DNA from: Firmicutes bacterium UBA4845
GTDB lineage: Bacteria > Bacillota > Clostridia > Tissierellales > Sedimentibacteraceae
Direction of reading: 5' to 3'
Assembly: GCA_002399975.1 (NCBI GenBank)
Contig: DHER01000070.1
Span: forward strand, 1-62,236
Length of the DNA: 62,236 nt
A program made the position numbers and the translations under genes. Shown in pieces: positions 46,050 to 55,115 of the stretch (position 1 is the stretch's first letter; each line of letters begins with the position of its first letter). The notes beneath the pieces are model-generated. The model was not told where the DNA came from. It made no database searches and saw only the letters and a program-made list of their open reading frames with translations.

Positions 46050-47216
46050 TTATTTTTCAGTATGATCAAATTCATATTTTATCTTTTTATACAATTCAGT
46101 ATTTTGCATCACCTCTGCTGCAGTTAAAACTAACGCTGCTATGGTGTTTTTCATTTGTTCTTTTGCATAATCAGTTAATGTGGATTTTGCCATTTCTCTT
46201 GTGTGACCCACAATATTTTTATCATTTGTTATGTCAAAGTATGGATGAATTGTGGGACAGACATGGCTTACTTGTCCGGCATCAATTGAGCCTGTGTTTT
46301 TTGAGGGGGAGTTCATTTTAATTCCGGCTACTTCATAAATTTTTTCGTTGAATACATCCGACAATTTTTTGTTGGTAACCATGTTGTCATAGTTGAATTC
46401 GAACTGGCATATTTTTAATTTGCATCCTTCGGCAAGAGCCGCTCCCTTTGCACAATTTTTTATTTTTTCAACCAGTTCTACGTTATAAGCTTTGGTAGTA
46501 GAGCGAACGTAAAATTGGCATTTTGTATAATCCGGTACTACATTAGCGGCCTTTCCTCCGTCGATAATTACTCCATGAACTCTTGAATCATTTCTTATAT
46601 GCTGTCTTAAGGCATTAATGCCGTTAAATGTTTGAATTGCAGCATCAAGGGCATTTATGCCTTTTTCCGGTGCTGAAGCTGCATGAGATGTTTTTCCAAA
46701 AAACTCAAACTGTACCGGTTCTAATGCAAGGGAGGAACCGCTTTTTGTGTATTCATTGCCGGGATGTGCTATCATTGCAATGTCTACATTATCAAATTCA
46801 TGATTTTCAACATATGTAACCTTAGCTCCGCTTGTCTCTTCAGCAGGAGTGCCAAAAACAATTACGGTTCCTCCGATTTCATCTATTATTTCTTTTAATA
46901 CAATGCCTGCACCTGTGCTTACTGCTCCTAGCATATTATGTCCGCATCCGTGGCCGATGTCCGGTAATGCGTCGTATTCTGCCATGTATGCAACCGTTAG
47001 CCCGGGTTTTTTACTTTTATATTGGGCCTTAAAACCTGTTTCAACTCCAGAAAAACTCGTTTGAACGTTAAATCCATATTTCTTAAGAAGCTCAGTATGA
47101 AGCTTGCATGCTTTAAATTCTTCGTAACCTAATTCCGGATTATTGTAAATTTCAAGGCTTAATTCATTAAGCTCAGGTGCGAGAGTATTAATAAGTTCAA
47201 TTACTTTACTCTTCAT
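46050..47216 (-). CDS. M20-family amidohydrolase (AbgB/PM20D2-like)
   Basis: A 388-residue dinuclear-metal hydrolase, the second of its superfamily in the window and only distantly like the first. Metal and catalytic motifs: DIGHGCGHNMLGA, TPAEETSGAK, MIAHPGN and SHVCPTIHPYF. Closest general match is to p-aminobenzoyl-glutamate or beta-alanyl-dipeptide hydrolases. It would cleave a dipeptide or N-acyl amino acid. It starts after AAGGAGGAA and has no partner gene. A palindrome lies in its promoter region. Confidence 0.88.
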   Translation of the reverse strand: MKSKVIELINTLAPELNELSLEIYNNPELGYEEFKACKLHTELLKKYGFNVQTSFSGVETGFKAQYKSKKPGLTVAYMAEYDALPDIGHGCGHNMLGAVSTGAGIVLKEIIDEIGGTVIVFGTPAEETSGAKVTYVENHEFDNVDIAMIAHPGNEYTKSGSSLALEPVQFEFFGKTSHAASAPEKGINALDAAIQTFNGINALRQHIRNDSRVHGVIIDGGKAANVVPDYTKCQFYVRSTTKAYNVELVEKIKNCAKGAALAEGCKLKICQFEFNYDNMVTNKKLSDVFNEKIYEVAGIKMNSPSKNTGSIDAGQVSHVCPTIHPYFDITNDKNIVGHTREMAKSTLTDYAKEQMKNTIAALVLTAAEVMQNTELYKKIKYEFDHTEK

Positions 47217-47270
47217 AATTTCCTCCTTATCTCAAGTACTTTTGATAAATAATATAATTATTATAGTAGC

Positions 47271-47282
47271 ATTAACGTTAAT
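47271..47282. promoter_or_regulatory. 12-bp palindrome in the promoter of the M20 gene
   Basis: ATTAACGTTAAT is perfectly symmetric and lies between TTGACA and TATAAT elements (20 bases apart) on the minus strand. The spacer is too long for good unaided promoter use, so an activator or repressor may act here. Confidence 0.4.
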
Positions 47283-47366
47283 TTATGTCAATTTATCTTA
47301 ATCAATAATTATAAGAAATATTTTATTTATAATCTTAAAATGAACATTTAAAATAGAAAATATATC

Positions 47367-47395
47367 TTTAAAAAGTTCTAAAGTAATGTTACAAT
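47367..47395 (+). promoter_or_regulatory. Candidate promoter of the murB operon
   Basis: TTTAAA, 17-base spacer, TACAAT, 30 bases before the start. Confidence 0.55.
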
Positions 47396-47425
47396 TAAAC
47401 CAGATGGTTTAGAAAGGGTGAGGCA

Positions 47426-48352
47426 ATGAAATACTGGTCAAAAGTAAATAAACTGTACGAGGATATGATTTGTGCTGTAACAGGCAGTGTCGTCAGAGAC
47501 GAACCTTTAAAAAATCACACTTATTTTAAAATTGGAGGCCCTGCAAGCATATTTTCAGAGCCGAAAGATACTGAAGATTTAAAAACAGTTTTAAAACTGA
47601 TAAAAAAATATGACGTGGATTGTTTTGTAATGGGAAACGGAACTAATCTTCTCGTATCCGATGATGGTTTCAAGGGAGCAATAGTAAAAATCGGAAATAA
47701 ATTTAATTTTGTTGAGAAAAATGGGAACAGAGTAACAGCTGGAGCAGGTATTCTTCTATCTGTGTTGGCGAAATACCTGGCAGGTGAAGGCCTGGCAGGT
47801 TTTGAATTTGCCGGTGGAATTCCGGGATCCCTGGGTGGCGCCGTATGTATGAATGCAGGAGCTTATGGCGGAGAAATGAAGCAGGTTATAAAAAAAGTAA
47901 GATGTATGGATTATGGCGGAAATATTCATGAATTTTCAAATGAAGAAATGGAATTTGAATATAGACATACAAAAATATCAGATTCTGAATATATTGTAAT
48001 TGATGCTGAGCTTGAACTGACTTACGGAGACATAGATGAAATTATGTCATCTATAAAAACTCTTAATGAAAAAAGAATTTCCAAGCAGCCTGTTAACATG
48101 CCAAGTGCAGGCAGTACGTTTAAAAGACCGTCGAAGGGATATGCTTCAAGGCTCATAGAAGATGCGGGATTAAAAGGACTTAGGTATAGAGGTGCTATGG
48201 TTTCTGACAAACACAGCGGTTTTATAATAAACTATGACAATGCCTGCTGTGAGGATGTATTGAAGCTTATGCGCATTGTTATCGGCACGGTGTATGACAA
48301 ATTTGGAATAACATTGGAGCCGGAAATAAAAATAGTAGGAACAAGGCTGTAG
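47426..48352 (+). CDS. murB: UDP-N-acetylenolpyruvoylglucosamine reductase
   Basis: FAD/NADPH enzyme of 308 residues completing UDP-MurNAc formation in the cytoplasm. Motifs: NHTYFKIGGPA, VMGNGTNLLVSDDGF, FEFAGGIPGSLGGAVCMNAGAYGGEM and the C-terminal catalytic segment PSAGSTFKRP. Length and lack of the extra C-terminal domain fit the type II MurB. It leads an operon with PHP, rapZ and yvcK, the usual clostridial arrangement. Confidence 0.96.
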   Translation: MKYWSKVNKLYEDMICAVTGSVVRDEPLKNHTYFKIGGPASIFSEPKDTEDLKTVLKLIKKYDVDCFVMGNGTNLLVSDDGFKGAIVKIGNKFNFVEKNGNRVTAGAGILLSVLAKYLAGEGLAGFEFAGGIPGSLGGAVCMNAGAYGGEMKQVIKKVRCMDYGGNIHEFSNEEMEFEYRHTKISDSEYIVIDAELELTYGDIDEIMSSIKTLNEKRISKQPVNMPSAGSTFKRPSKGYASRLIEDAGLKGLRYRGAMVSDKHSGFIINYDNACCEDVLKLMRIVIGTVYDKFGITLEPEIKIVGTRL

Positions 48353-48357
48353 GTATT

Positions 48358-49095
48358 ATGAGGACAATAGCTGATTATCACGTACATTCCACATATTCAA
48401 GGCATAATCACGGCAAGTCGACAATTGAAGAAATTGTTCAAAAAGCTTCTGCGCTCGGCTTGAAGGAAATTGCAATAACCGACCATGGGCCCGGGCATTG
48501 GATATACGGAATACAATGGGAAAAAATAAGAAAAGCAAAAGAAAAAGTTATTAAAATGAGACAAAAATATCCCCATATGAAAATATTGCTGGGGGTTGAA
48601 GCAAATATACTGGACTATGATGGCAATACAGATATAACAGATCAGGTTTTGAAGTATTGCGACATTATCTTATGCGGGTATCATATGGGGGCACGGTTTT
48701 CTTCTTTAACTGATGGATGGAATTTTACCGTTATGAATAAATTAGGCATAAAGAACAAAAAAATATTTGAGAAAATGAGAGAAAAAAATACAGATGCTGT
48801 AGTGAAAGCAATGAATAGATATAAAATTAATATTTGGACCCATCCCGGAGATAAAATCCCGCTTGATATAGATATATTGGCGAAAGCCGCAGAAAAAACC
48901 GGAACGGTTTTGGAAATTAACGATAGCCACAATCACTTAAACGCAGCTGAGATAAAGATTGCGGCAAAATATAACGTAAGGTTTGTCATTAATAGTGACG
49001 CTCATATAAAGGATAAAATAGGCAGCTGTGAAAAAGGGTTAAAAGCAGCTGCTGATGCAGGCTTGGATTTAAGCCGCATAATAAACTTAAAATAG
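48358..49095 (+). CDS. PHP-domain phosphoesterase
   Basis: A 245-residue PHP-fold metal-dependent hydrolase: DYHVHSTYSRHNHGKS, AITDHGPGHW, GVEANIL, WTHPGD and SDAHIKD are the four metal-ligand blocks. The family contains histidinol phosphatase and YcdX-type phosphatases; the lack of his genes argues against the former. It lies between murB (5 bases) and rapZ (12 bases). Confidence 0.88.
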   Translation: MRTIADYHVHSTYSRHNHGKSTIEEIVQKASALGLKEIAITDHGPGHWIYGIQWEKIRKAKEKVIKMRQKYPHMKILLGVEANILDYDGNTDITDQVLKYCDIILCGYHMGARFSSLTDGWNFTVMNKLGIKNKKIFEKMREKNTDAVVKAMNRYKINIWTHPGDKIPLDIDILAKAAEKTGTVLEINDSHNHLNAAEIKIAAKYNVRFVINSDAHIKDKIGSCEKGLKAAADAGLDLSRIINLK

Positions 49096-49107
49096 AAAGA
49101 GGAGAAT

Positions 49108-49962
49108 ATGGAGTTTGTTATTATAACCGGAATGTCCGGCGCAGGTAAAAGCCAGGCAATAAGAATTTTGGAAGATATAAATTATTATTGCATGGATAAT
49201 ATGCCTCCGTCTCTTCTACCGAATTTTGCGGAGTTATGCAGGAGTTCGTCAAAGGAAGTAGATAAGGTTGCGGTTGTTGTTGACATAAGAGGGAGGATTT
49301 TTTTTAAGGACTTGTTCAATAGCCTTAGTGAATTAAAAAATATGGGTATACAATATCGCATATTGTTTCTTGATGCCTCAGATGAAGAACTTGTAAAAAG
49401 ATACAAAGAGCAGAGAAGGCCCCACCCTTTAAGCACTACAGGGACTATAGTAGATGGAATCCGTGATGAAAGGGTAAGTTTGGAAGAAGTTAAAAAGAGA
49501 TCTGATTATATTGTGGATACAACAAATATGAAACTCAGCAGGCTTAAGGAGGAAATTCTGGATATTTTCGTTCATGGGAAAATTACTTACAATTTAAATG
49601 TGACGGTAATGTCTTTCGGATATAAATATGGCCTCCCCCAGGACTCTGACCTAGTTTTTGATGTTAGATTTCTGCCAAATCCTTTTTATATTGAATCTCT
49701 AAAGGAATTTACCGGCAATGACAAAAATGTTCAGGAATATGTAATGAGTTTTGATGTTACAAGGATTTTTATCCGTAAACTAGAAGATATTCTTCTGTTT
49801 CTCCTTCCTTATTATATAAAAGAGGGAAAGTCAAATTTAGTAATTTCAATAGGCTGTACAGGAGGAAAGCATCGTTCTGTAACAATTTCAAACAACATTG
49901 CTTCAATATTGAGAGAAAAAAAATATAGAGTGTTATTGAACCATAGAGATGTTGGAAAATAA
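49108..49962 (+). CDS. rapZ: RNase adapter/nucleotide-binding protein RapZ
   Basis: A 284-residue P-loop protein (formerly YvcJ): GMSGAGKSQA Walker A, YCMDNMPPSLL, RRPHPL, and the C-terminal CTGGKHRSV (tetrameric RNA-binding domain). In enterobacteria it targets GlmZ RNA; in Firmicutes its role involves competence and wall metabolism. It is fixed next to yvcK in Gram-positives, as here (11 bases apart). Confidence 0.95.
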   Translation: MEFVIITGMSGAGKSQAIRILEDINYYCMDNMPPSLLPNFAELCRSSSKEVDKVAVVVDIRGRIFFKDLFNSLSELKNMGIQYRILFLDASDEELVKRYKEQRRPHPLSTTGTIVDGIRDERVSLEEVKKRSDYIVDTTNMKLSRLKEEILDIFVHGKITYNLNVTVMSFGYKYGLPQDSDLVFDVRFLPNPFYIESLKEFTGNDKNVQEYVMSFDVTRIFIRKLEDILLFLLPYYIKEGKSNLVISIGCTGGKHRSVTISNNIASILREKKYRVLLNHRDVGK

Positions 49963-49973
49963 GAGAGGTAATT

Positions 49974-50954
49974 ATGAAAATAGTAGTTTTTGGGGGCGGG
50001 ACGGGATTATCAATACTTTTAAGAGGACTCAAAAAATACACAAAAGATATATCTGCGGTTGTAACCGTAGCTGATAACGGTGGAGGATCAGGTGTTCTGA
50101 GAGAAGACCTTGGAATGCTTCCGCCGGGTGATATGCGAAACTGTATTATTGCACTGTCCGACATTGAGCCAATAATGATCAAGCTCATGCAGCACCGTTT
50201 TAAGGGCGGCTATTTAAATGGGCAGAGTTTCGGGAACCTTCTGATAGCGGCAATGTATGAAATTTTCGGAAACTATGAGAATGCTCTCAGAGAAATCGGA
50301 AGCATATTCAGGCTTTCAGGGAAAGTACTTCCTATGACGTTGCAGGATTCTCATCTAAAGGCTTATTTGGACAACGGCGAATGTATATTGGGAGAAAAGG
50401 ATATTCCTGAATTCGTCAGCAAATCCGGCTGCAAAATAGACAGGATATCCTTGGTGCCTGAAATTTGCATGCCGTTGGAGGAGACTGTGAAGGATATTAA
50501 TGAAGCTGATATTGTTATCCTTGGTCCGGGCAGTTTATATACAAGTGTAATTCCAAATATATTGGTTCAAAATATTCCAAAACTCATCTACCAATCAAAT
50601 GCAACTGTGTTTTATATATGCAACCTTATGACACAGCCTGGAGAAACAGATAATTACAATGTGTATGACCATATAGCTGCAATTATCAAGCACAGCAGCA
50701 GATATTTAATAGACTATGTAATTGTGAATGATGAGGTTATTTCAGAAAGTCAAATTGAAAATTATAAATTCACGGGAGCCAGACAGGTTACCATTGATGA
50801 TGAACAAATAAAAAAGCTTGAGGGAATGAATATTAAGGTAATAAGCAGTAATTTTGTTGAGATAAAAAATAACTATATACGGCATAATTCGGATAAAATC
50901 GGACAATTGCTGTATAATTTTACAAGAGAAAAAAATAAACAGCCAAGAAAGTGA
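49974..50954 (+). CDS. yvcK: UDP-GlcNAc-binding gluconeogenesis factor YvcK
   Basis: A 326-residue CofD/UPF0052 protein. FGGGTGLSILLRGLK, ADNGGGSGVLREDLG and PPGDMRNC form the nucleotide-sugar site; LGPGSLYTSVIPN is also conserved. Required for growth on gluconeogenic carbon sources in Bacillus and for proper wall growth. whiA (DUF199) normally follows; here a PP2C phosphatase does. Confidence 0.95.
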   Translation: MKIVVFGGGTGLSILLRGLKKYTKDISAVVTVADNGGGSGVLREDLGMLPPGDMRNCIIALSDIEPIMIKLMQHRFKGGYLNGQSFGNLLIAAMYEIFGNYENALREIGSIFRLSGKVLPMTLQDSHLKAYLDNGECILGEKDIPEFVSKSGCKIDRISLVPEICMPLEETVKDINEADIVILGPGSLYTSVIPNILVQNIPKLIYQSNATVFYICNLMTQPGETDNYNVYDHIAAIIKHSSRYLIDYVIVNDEVISESQIENYKFTGARQVTIDDEQIKKLEGMNIKVISSNFVEIKNNYIRHNSDKIGQLLYNFTREKNKQPRK

Positions 50955-50961
50955 GCCTACA

Positions 50962-52041
50962 ATGAAGGAAAATTTAGACGAATCACAACTTGGGATAGTT
51001 GACGGTATGATAGACTGGGTAAGAGTTGTGAATAAAAATAATATTGTCCTCTATGAAAATAAGAAGATGAAGGAAGATTTAGGAGACCTAGTAGGTAAAA
51101 AATGCCATGAAGTGTTTGACTCAGATAAAAAGTGTGATTACTGTATTTCTTCAATAACAATGGAAAAAGATATCATACAAAGAAAAGAAGCATCGATAAA
51201 AAATAGGATATATATGGTGGTTTCATCTCCAATGCATGATAAATCTGGAAAAACTGTTTGTGCAGTTGAAGTTTTCAGAGATATTACAAAAGAAAAGGAT
51301 TTAGCCCGCAAAGTAAATGAAAAGAATAAAAAAATGACCGATGACATAAAATTTGCACGGAATATGCAAATAAGGATGCTCCCTCCCAAAGGTATGTATA
51401 ATGGACTTAGTATTGACTATTTGTATGAAGCGTCCGAATCTTTAAGCGGTGATTTTTTCGATGTATTTAAAATAGACGAGGAAAATACGGGGGTGTATAT
51501 TTGCGATGTTGTGGGACACGGTGTTACTGCGTCCCTCTTGACCATATTTGTTCGTCAGTCATTAAGAACAATTGCCAAAGGAAATATTAACCTTAATAAA
51601 ACAATGAAAGAGCTTCACAAAACTTTCCTTTCATTAAATTTAGATTATGACAAGTATTTCTCAGTTTTCTTCGGAATATATAATAAATCGACTTATGAGT
51701 TTAGCTATCTAAATGCGGGACATAATTCCAGACCTGTGCTTATGAGAAAAAACAGGGAGATTTCTTTGCTGAATTCTAAAGGATACCCCATAGCCAATAT
51801 ATTTGACAATGTAAAATATACTGTAAATAATATTAATTTGAATATAGGTGACAGGCTGTTTCTTTATACGGACGGCATAACGGAGGCACAAAATGATGAA
51901 GGTCAGCAATATGGTACAGAAAGATTAATAAATGAGATAAAAAGAGAAGGAAACATTCTAGTCAATCTTAAGAAATCACTTAATGAATATTGTAGAATTC
52001 ATAAGGATGATTATGCCATACTTATGGCTGAAATAATTTAA
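50962..52041 (+). CDS. PAS-PP2C (SpoIIE/RsbU-type) serine phosphatase
   Basis: A 359-residue regulator. A PAS sensor (about 10-115) with CHEVFDSDKKCDYC, which could bind metal or heme, precedes a short coiled coil and the SpoIIE-type PP2C phosphatase domain (130-359) with metal motifs GDFFDVF, CDVVGHG, LYTDGITEAQ and DDYAI. Such proteins dephosphorylate anti-sigma antagonists. No anti-sigma or antagonist gene is nearby. It lies 7 bases after yvcK and 13 before pgi. Confidence 0.9.
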   Translation: MKENLDESQLGIVDGMIDWVRVVNKNNIVLYENKKMKEDLGDLVGKKCHEVFDSDKKCDYCISSITMEKDIIQRKEASIKNRIYMVVSSPMHDKSGKTVCAVEVFRDITKEKDLARKVNEKNKKMTDDIKFARNMQIRMLPPKGMYNGLSIDYLYEASESLSGDFFDVFKIDEENTGVYICDVVGHGVTASLLTIFVRQSLRTIAKGNINLNKTMKELHKTFLSLNLDYDKYFSVFFGIYNKSTYEFSYLNAGHNSRPVLMRKNREISLLNSKGYPIANIFDNVKYTVNNINLNIGDRLFLYTDGITEAQNDEGQQYGTERLINEIKREGNILVNLKKSLNEYCRIHKDDYAILMAEII

Positions 52042-52054
52042 TCGGGAGAAATTT

Positions 52055-53338
52055 ATGATGGATATTGCCTTTGATTTGGACGGCAGCTTTATAGATGAAA
52101 ATGAAATGAAATGCATTGAATCTGAAATTATGGCTGCTCAGGATCTTCTTTTGAGCAAAAAAGGAATAAGCAGTTATATGACAGGATGGATAGATTATGC
52201 CGAAAGGATAAATAAAGATGAATACAATGAAATAAAGAAAACGGCACAGTATATTAAAAATAACTGTGAAGCACTTATACTTCTTGGAATAGGCGGCTCC
52301 TACTTAGGTGCCAAAGCGGCTGTTGAAGCAATAAGAGGTGATTTTCATAATGAACTTTTAAGTCCTGAGGTTTATTATGCAGGGCAGAATTTAAGCGGTT
52401 CATATTTAAAAAGGCTTTTGAAAGTAGTCAAAGACAAGGAAGTTTGTGTTATTGTTGTTTCTAAATCTGGCACCACTTTGGAAACATCTCTTTCATTTAG
52501 AATAATCAAGAGCTTTATGGAAGAAAAATACAATCATGAGGCCTATAAACGAATTTTTGCTGTAACGGACAAAAACAAGGGAGTATTGAAAAATCTTTCC
52601 GATTCAGAGGGTTATAAGAGGTTTACAATACCGGAAGACATAGGCGGAAGGTATTCTGTAATAACTCCTGTAGGCCTTCTTCCAATGGCTGCAGCAGGGC
52701 TGGACACTGATAAATTTATTCAGGGGCTTAAATCCGGCGGCGAAGATTTTAGGAAAAGAAACTTTGAAGATAATATTTGCTGTCTTTATGCTGCAGCTAG
52801 AAATATTTTAAACAGAAAAGGGAAGGAAATAGAGGTTTTAGTCAATTATGAACCTTCCTGCATATCAATAGCAGAGTGGTGGAAACAGCTGTTCGGTGAA
52901 AGCGAAGGTAAGGAAGGCAGGGGAATTTTTCCGGCATCTTTAAACTTTACAACAGATCTGCATTCAATGGGTCAGTTTATACAGGAGGGCAAAAAAATAA
53001 TTTTTGAAACAACGGTTATGATAGAAAATAGAGCGGATAATATAACTATTCCATTGGACAGCAGTGATTCAGACGGACTAAATTACATTGCCGGCAGGAC
53101 ATTTAACTTTGTAAATCAAAAGGCTTTTGAAGGGACATTCATGGCACACAGCCAGGGAGAAGTTCCCGGCATGGTGATTAAAGTACCGGAAATGAACGAA
53201 TTTTATTTGGGAAAGCTTTTTTATTTTTTTATGATGGCATGTGGTATAAGCGGATATACCAATAACATAGATCCCTTTACACAACCTGGTGTAGAAAAAT
53301 ATAAAAGAAATATGTTCAGGCTGTTGGGAAAAATATAG
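52055..53338 (+). CDS. pgi: Glucose-6-phosphate isomerase
   Basis: A 427-residue short clostridial-type Pgi interconverting glucose- and fructose-6-phosphate. LLGIGGSYLGAKAA, VVSKSGTTLETSLSF, the GGRYSVITPVGLLP signature and ESEGKEGRG are visible; QFIQEGKKIIF and the Gly-rich SKSGT loop bind phosphate. The start follows CGGGAGAAA; the second Met three bases on is an alternative. Confidence 0.95.
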   Translation: MMDIAFDLDGSFIDENEMKCIESEIMAAQDLLLSKKGISSYMTGWIDYAERINKDEYNEIKKTAQYIKNNCEALILLGIGGSYLGAKAAVEAIRGDFHNELLSPEVYYAGQNLSGSYLKRLLKVVKDKEVCVIVVSKSGTTLETSLSFRIIKSFMEEKYNHEAYKRIFAVTDKNKGVLKNLSDSEGYKRFTIPEDIGGRYSVITPVGLLPMAAAGLDTDKFIQGLKSGGEDFRKRNFEDNICCLYAAARNILNRKGKEIEVLVNYEPSCISIAEWWKQLFGESEGKEGRGIFPASLNFTTDLHSMGQFIQEGKKIIFETTVMIENRADNITIPLDSSDSDGLNYIAGRTFNFVNQKAFEGTFMAHSQGEVPGMVIKVPEMNEFYLGKLFYFFMMACGISGYTNNIDPFTQPGVEKYKRNMFRLLGKI

Positions 53339-53372
53339 GAGTGTTTGCCGTCCTGTTTATTAAGGAGATAGT

Positions 53373-54299
53373 ATGATAAAATTAGGAGAAATACAGGAAT
53401 TAGAAGTAACAAAGAAAGTGGATTTTGGAGTTTACATGAAAAGCTTCGATGATCAGAAGGGACAGGAAGAAATATTGCTGCCTTTGAAGCAGGTTCCTGA
53501 AAACACAAAGCCCGGAGATAGAATAAAAGTATTTGTTTATAAAGACTCTAATGACAGAATGATTGCCACAGTTAGGAGGCCTAAAATTGTTATAGGCGAG
53601 ATTGCTTATTTAAAAGTTGTGCAGATGACAAGAATCGGTGCCTTTTTAAACTGGGGACTGGAAAAGGATTTGTTCCTGCCATTTAAAGAACAGGTAGGAG
53701 AAATAAAAGTTAACGGAGAGTACTTGGTAGGGTTGTATGTTGACAAATCAGAAAGACTGTGTGCTACAATGAACCTGTTTAAGGTTCTTAGAACAGATTC
53801 ACCTTACAAAGTGAACGACATTGTTAAAGGAACAGTGTTCAGTCTGAAAAGAGGGCTTGGGGCAATGGTTGCCGTTGATGGGAAATACCTGGGATTGATT
53901 CATGAAGGAGAAATTTTGAAACCCATGCATCCAGGTTATGTGGTGGAAGTTAGAGTAAGCCATATCAAAGAGGACGGAAAGATGGATTTGAGCTTGAAGG
54001 ATGCCCCTCGGCTTCAAATAGATAAAGACGGAGAAAAAATTATGAATACTGTTATTAAAGGCAGGGGTTTTCTTTCTTTAAATGATGACAGCAGTCCTGA
54101 AAGCATCAGAAATATACTTAATATGAGCAAGAGCTCATTTAAAAAAGCAGCTGGAAGGCTCATGAAAAAAAATTTAATTGAAATGACCGATGACGGAATT
54201 CGCATTACTGATGATAATAAAAAACCGTCGGCAAAAAAATACAAACGACAAGATAAAATGGGTAGAAAAAACGGCAGGTATGTCAAGAAAGATAAATGA
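53373..54299 (+). CDS. cvfB: S1-domain RNA-binding protein CvfB/YitL
   Basis: A 308-residue protein with three S1-like RNA-binding domains (about 1-65, 70-135, 145-215) and a C-terminal winged helix (215-280, ESIRNILNMSKSSFKKAAGRL), ended by a Lys-rich tail. CvfB modulates virulence gene expression in Staphylococcus. Strong AAGGAGAT site. Follows pgi by 34 bases. Confidence 0.92.
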   Translation: MIKLGEIQELEVTKKVDFGVYMKSFDDQKGQEEILLPLKQVPENTKPGDRIKVFVYKDSNDRMIATVRRPKIVIGEIAYLKVVQMTRIGAFLNWGLEKDLFLPFKEQVGEIKVNGEYLVGLYVDKSERLCATMNLFKVLRTDSPYKVNDIVKGTVFSLKRGLGAMVAVDGKYLGLIHEGEILKPMHPGYVVEVRVSHIKEDGKMDLSLKDAPRLQIDKDGEKIMNTVIKGRGFLSLNDDSSPESIRNILNMSKSSFKKAAGRLMKKNLIEMTDDGIRITDDNKKPSAKKYKRQDKMGRKNGRYVKKDK

Positions 54300-54390
54300 A
54301 AAATAAGTGAATGAAGATACTACATTCAAGAGTATTAATAATATTTTATATTGCTTTTATATATACAAAATCTATTTGTAGGAGGAATTC

Positions 54391-55092
54391 ATGCCAACAC
54401 CACATAACAGTGCGGAAAAGGGACAAATAGCTGAAACAGTGCTATTGCCCGGAGACCCTTTAAGAGCTAAGTTTATTGCGGAAAATTTTTTAAACAATCC
54501 CGAATGTTTTAATGGAGTAAGAAATATGTTCGGGTATACAGGAACATATAAAGGCAGAAAAATTTCTGTTATGGGAACAGGAATGGGATGCCCTTCAATA
54601 GGAATTTATTCCTATGAATTGATACATATATATGATGTTAAAAATCTGATAAGGGTGGGATCCTGTGGAGCATATGACCATAAATTGAATCTTTATGACA
54701 TTGTGCTTGCAATGGGCGCAAGCACAGATTCAAATTATGCATCACAGTATAGGCTGCCCGGTACATACTCAGCTACGGCGTCTTGGGAGCTTTTGTCAAG
54801 AGCAAAAAAAATTGCTGATAACAGAAGTATTGGAGCAACTGTAGGAAATGTTGTTTCTTCCGATTATTTTTATGATGAAGACTCGGAAAGCTGGAAAGAC
54901 TGGGCCAAAATGGGATGCCTGGCAGTTGAAATGGAGACGTTTGCTTTGTATTGCAATGCTTCTAGGGCCGGAGTCAATGCACTTACTATACTTACAGTAT
55001 CAGATTCTATTGCAAATCATATGGAGACCTCTCTGGAGCAAAGAGAAAAAGGTTTTAAGGACATGATGGAAATTGCTCTGGAGCTGGCATAA
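54391..55092 (+). CDS. deoD: Purine-nucleoside phosphorylase DeoD
   Basis: Phosphorolyses purine (deoxy)nucleosides to base and (deoxy)ribose-1-phosphate. The 233 residues match the hexameric DeoD type: PTPHNSAEKGQIAETVL, LLPGDPLRAKFIAE, MGTGMGCPSIGIYSYEL, VGSCGAY and the Asp in TVSDS. AGGAGGA precedes the start. First of three nucleoside salvage genes. Confidence 0.95.
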   Translation: MPTPHNSAEKGQIAETVLLPGDPLRAKFIAENFLNNPECFNGVRNMFGYTGTYKGRKISVMGTGMGCPSIGIYSYELIHIYDVKNLIRVGSCGAYDHKLNLYDIVLAMGASTDSNYASQYRLPGTYSATASWELLSRAKKIADNRSIGATVGNVVSSDYFYDEDSESWKDWAKMGCLAVEMETFALYCNASRAGVNALTILTVSDSIANHMETSLEQREKGFKDMMEIALELA

Positions 55093-55115
55093 TCAATCTC
55101 ATACATGGAGGAAAA

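Noticed and set aside
45791..46321. Plus-strand open frame of 176 codons
   Set aside because: It overlaps rubrerythrin out of frame, runs through a terminator and lies antisense to a well-supported M20 hydrolase.
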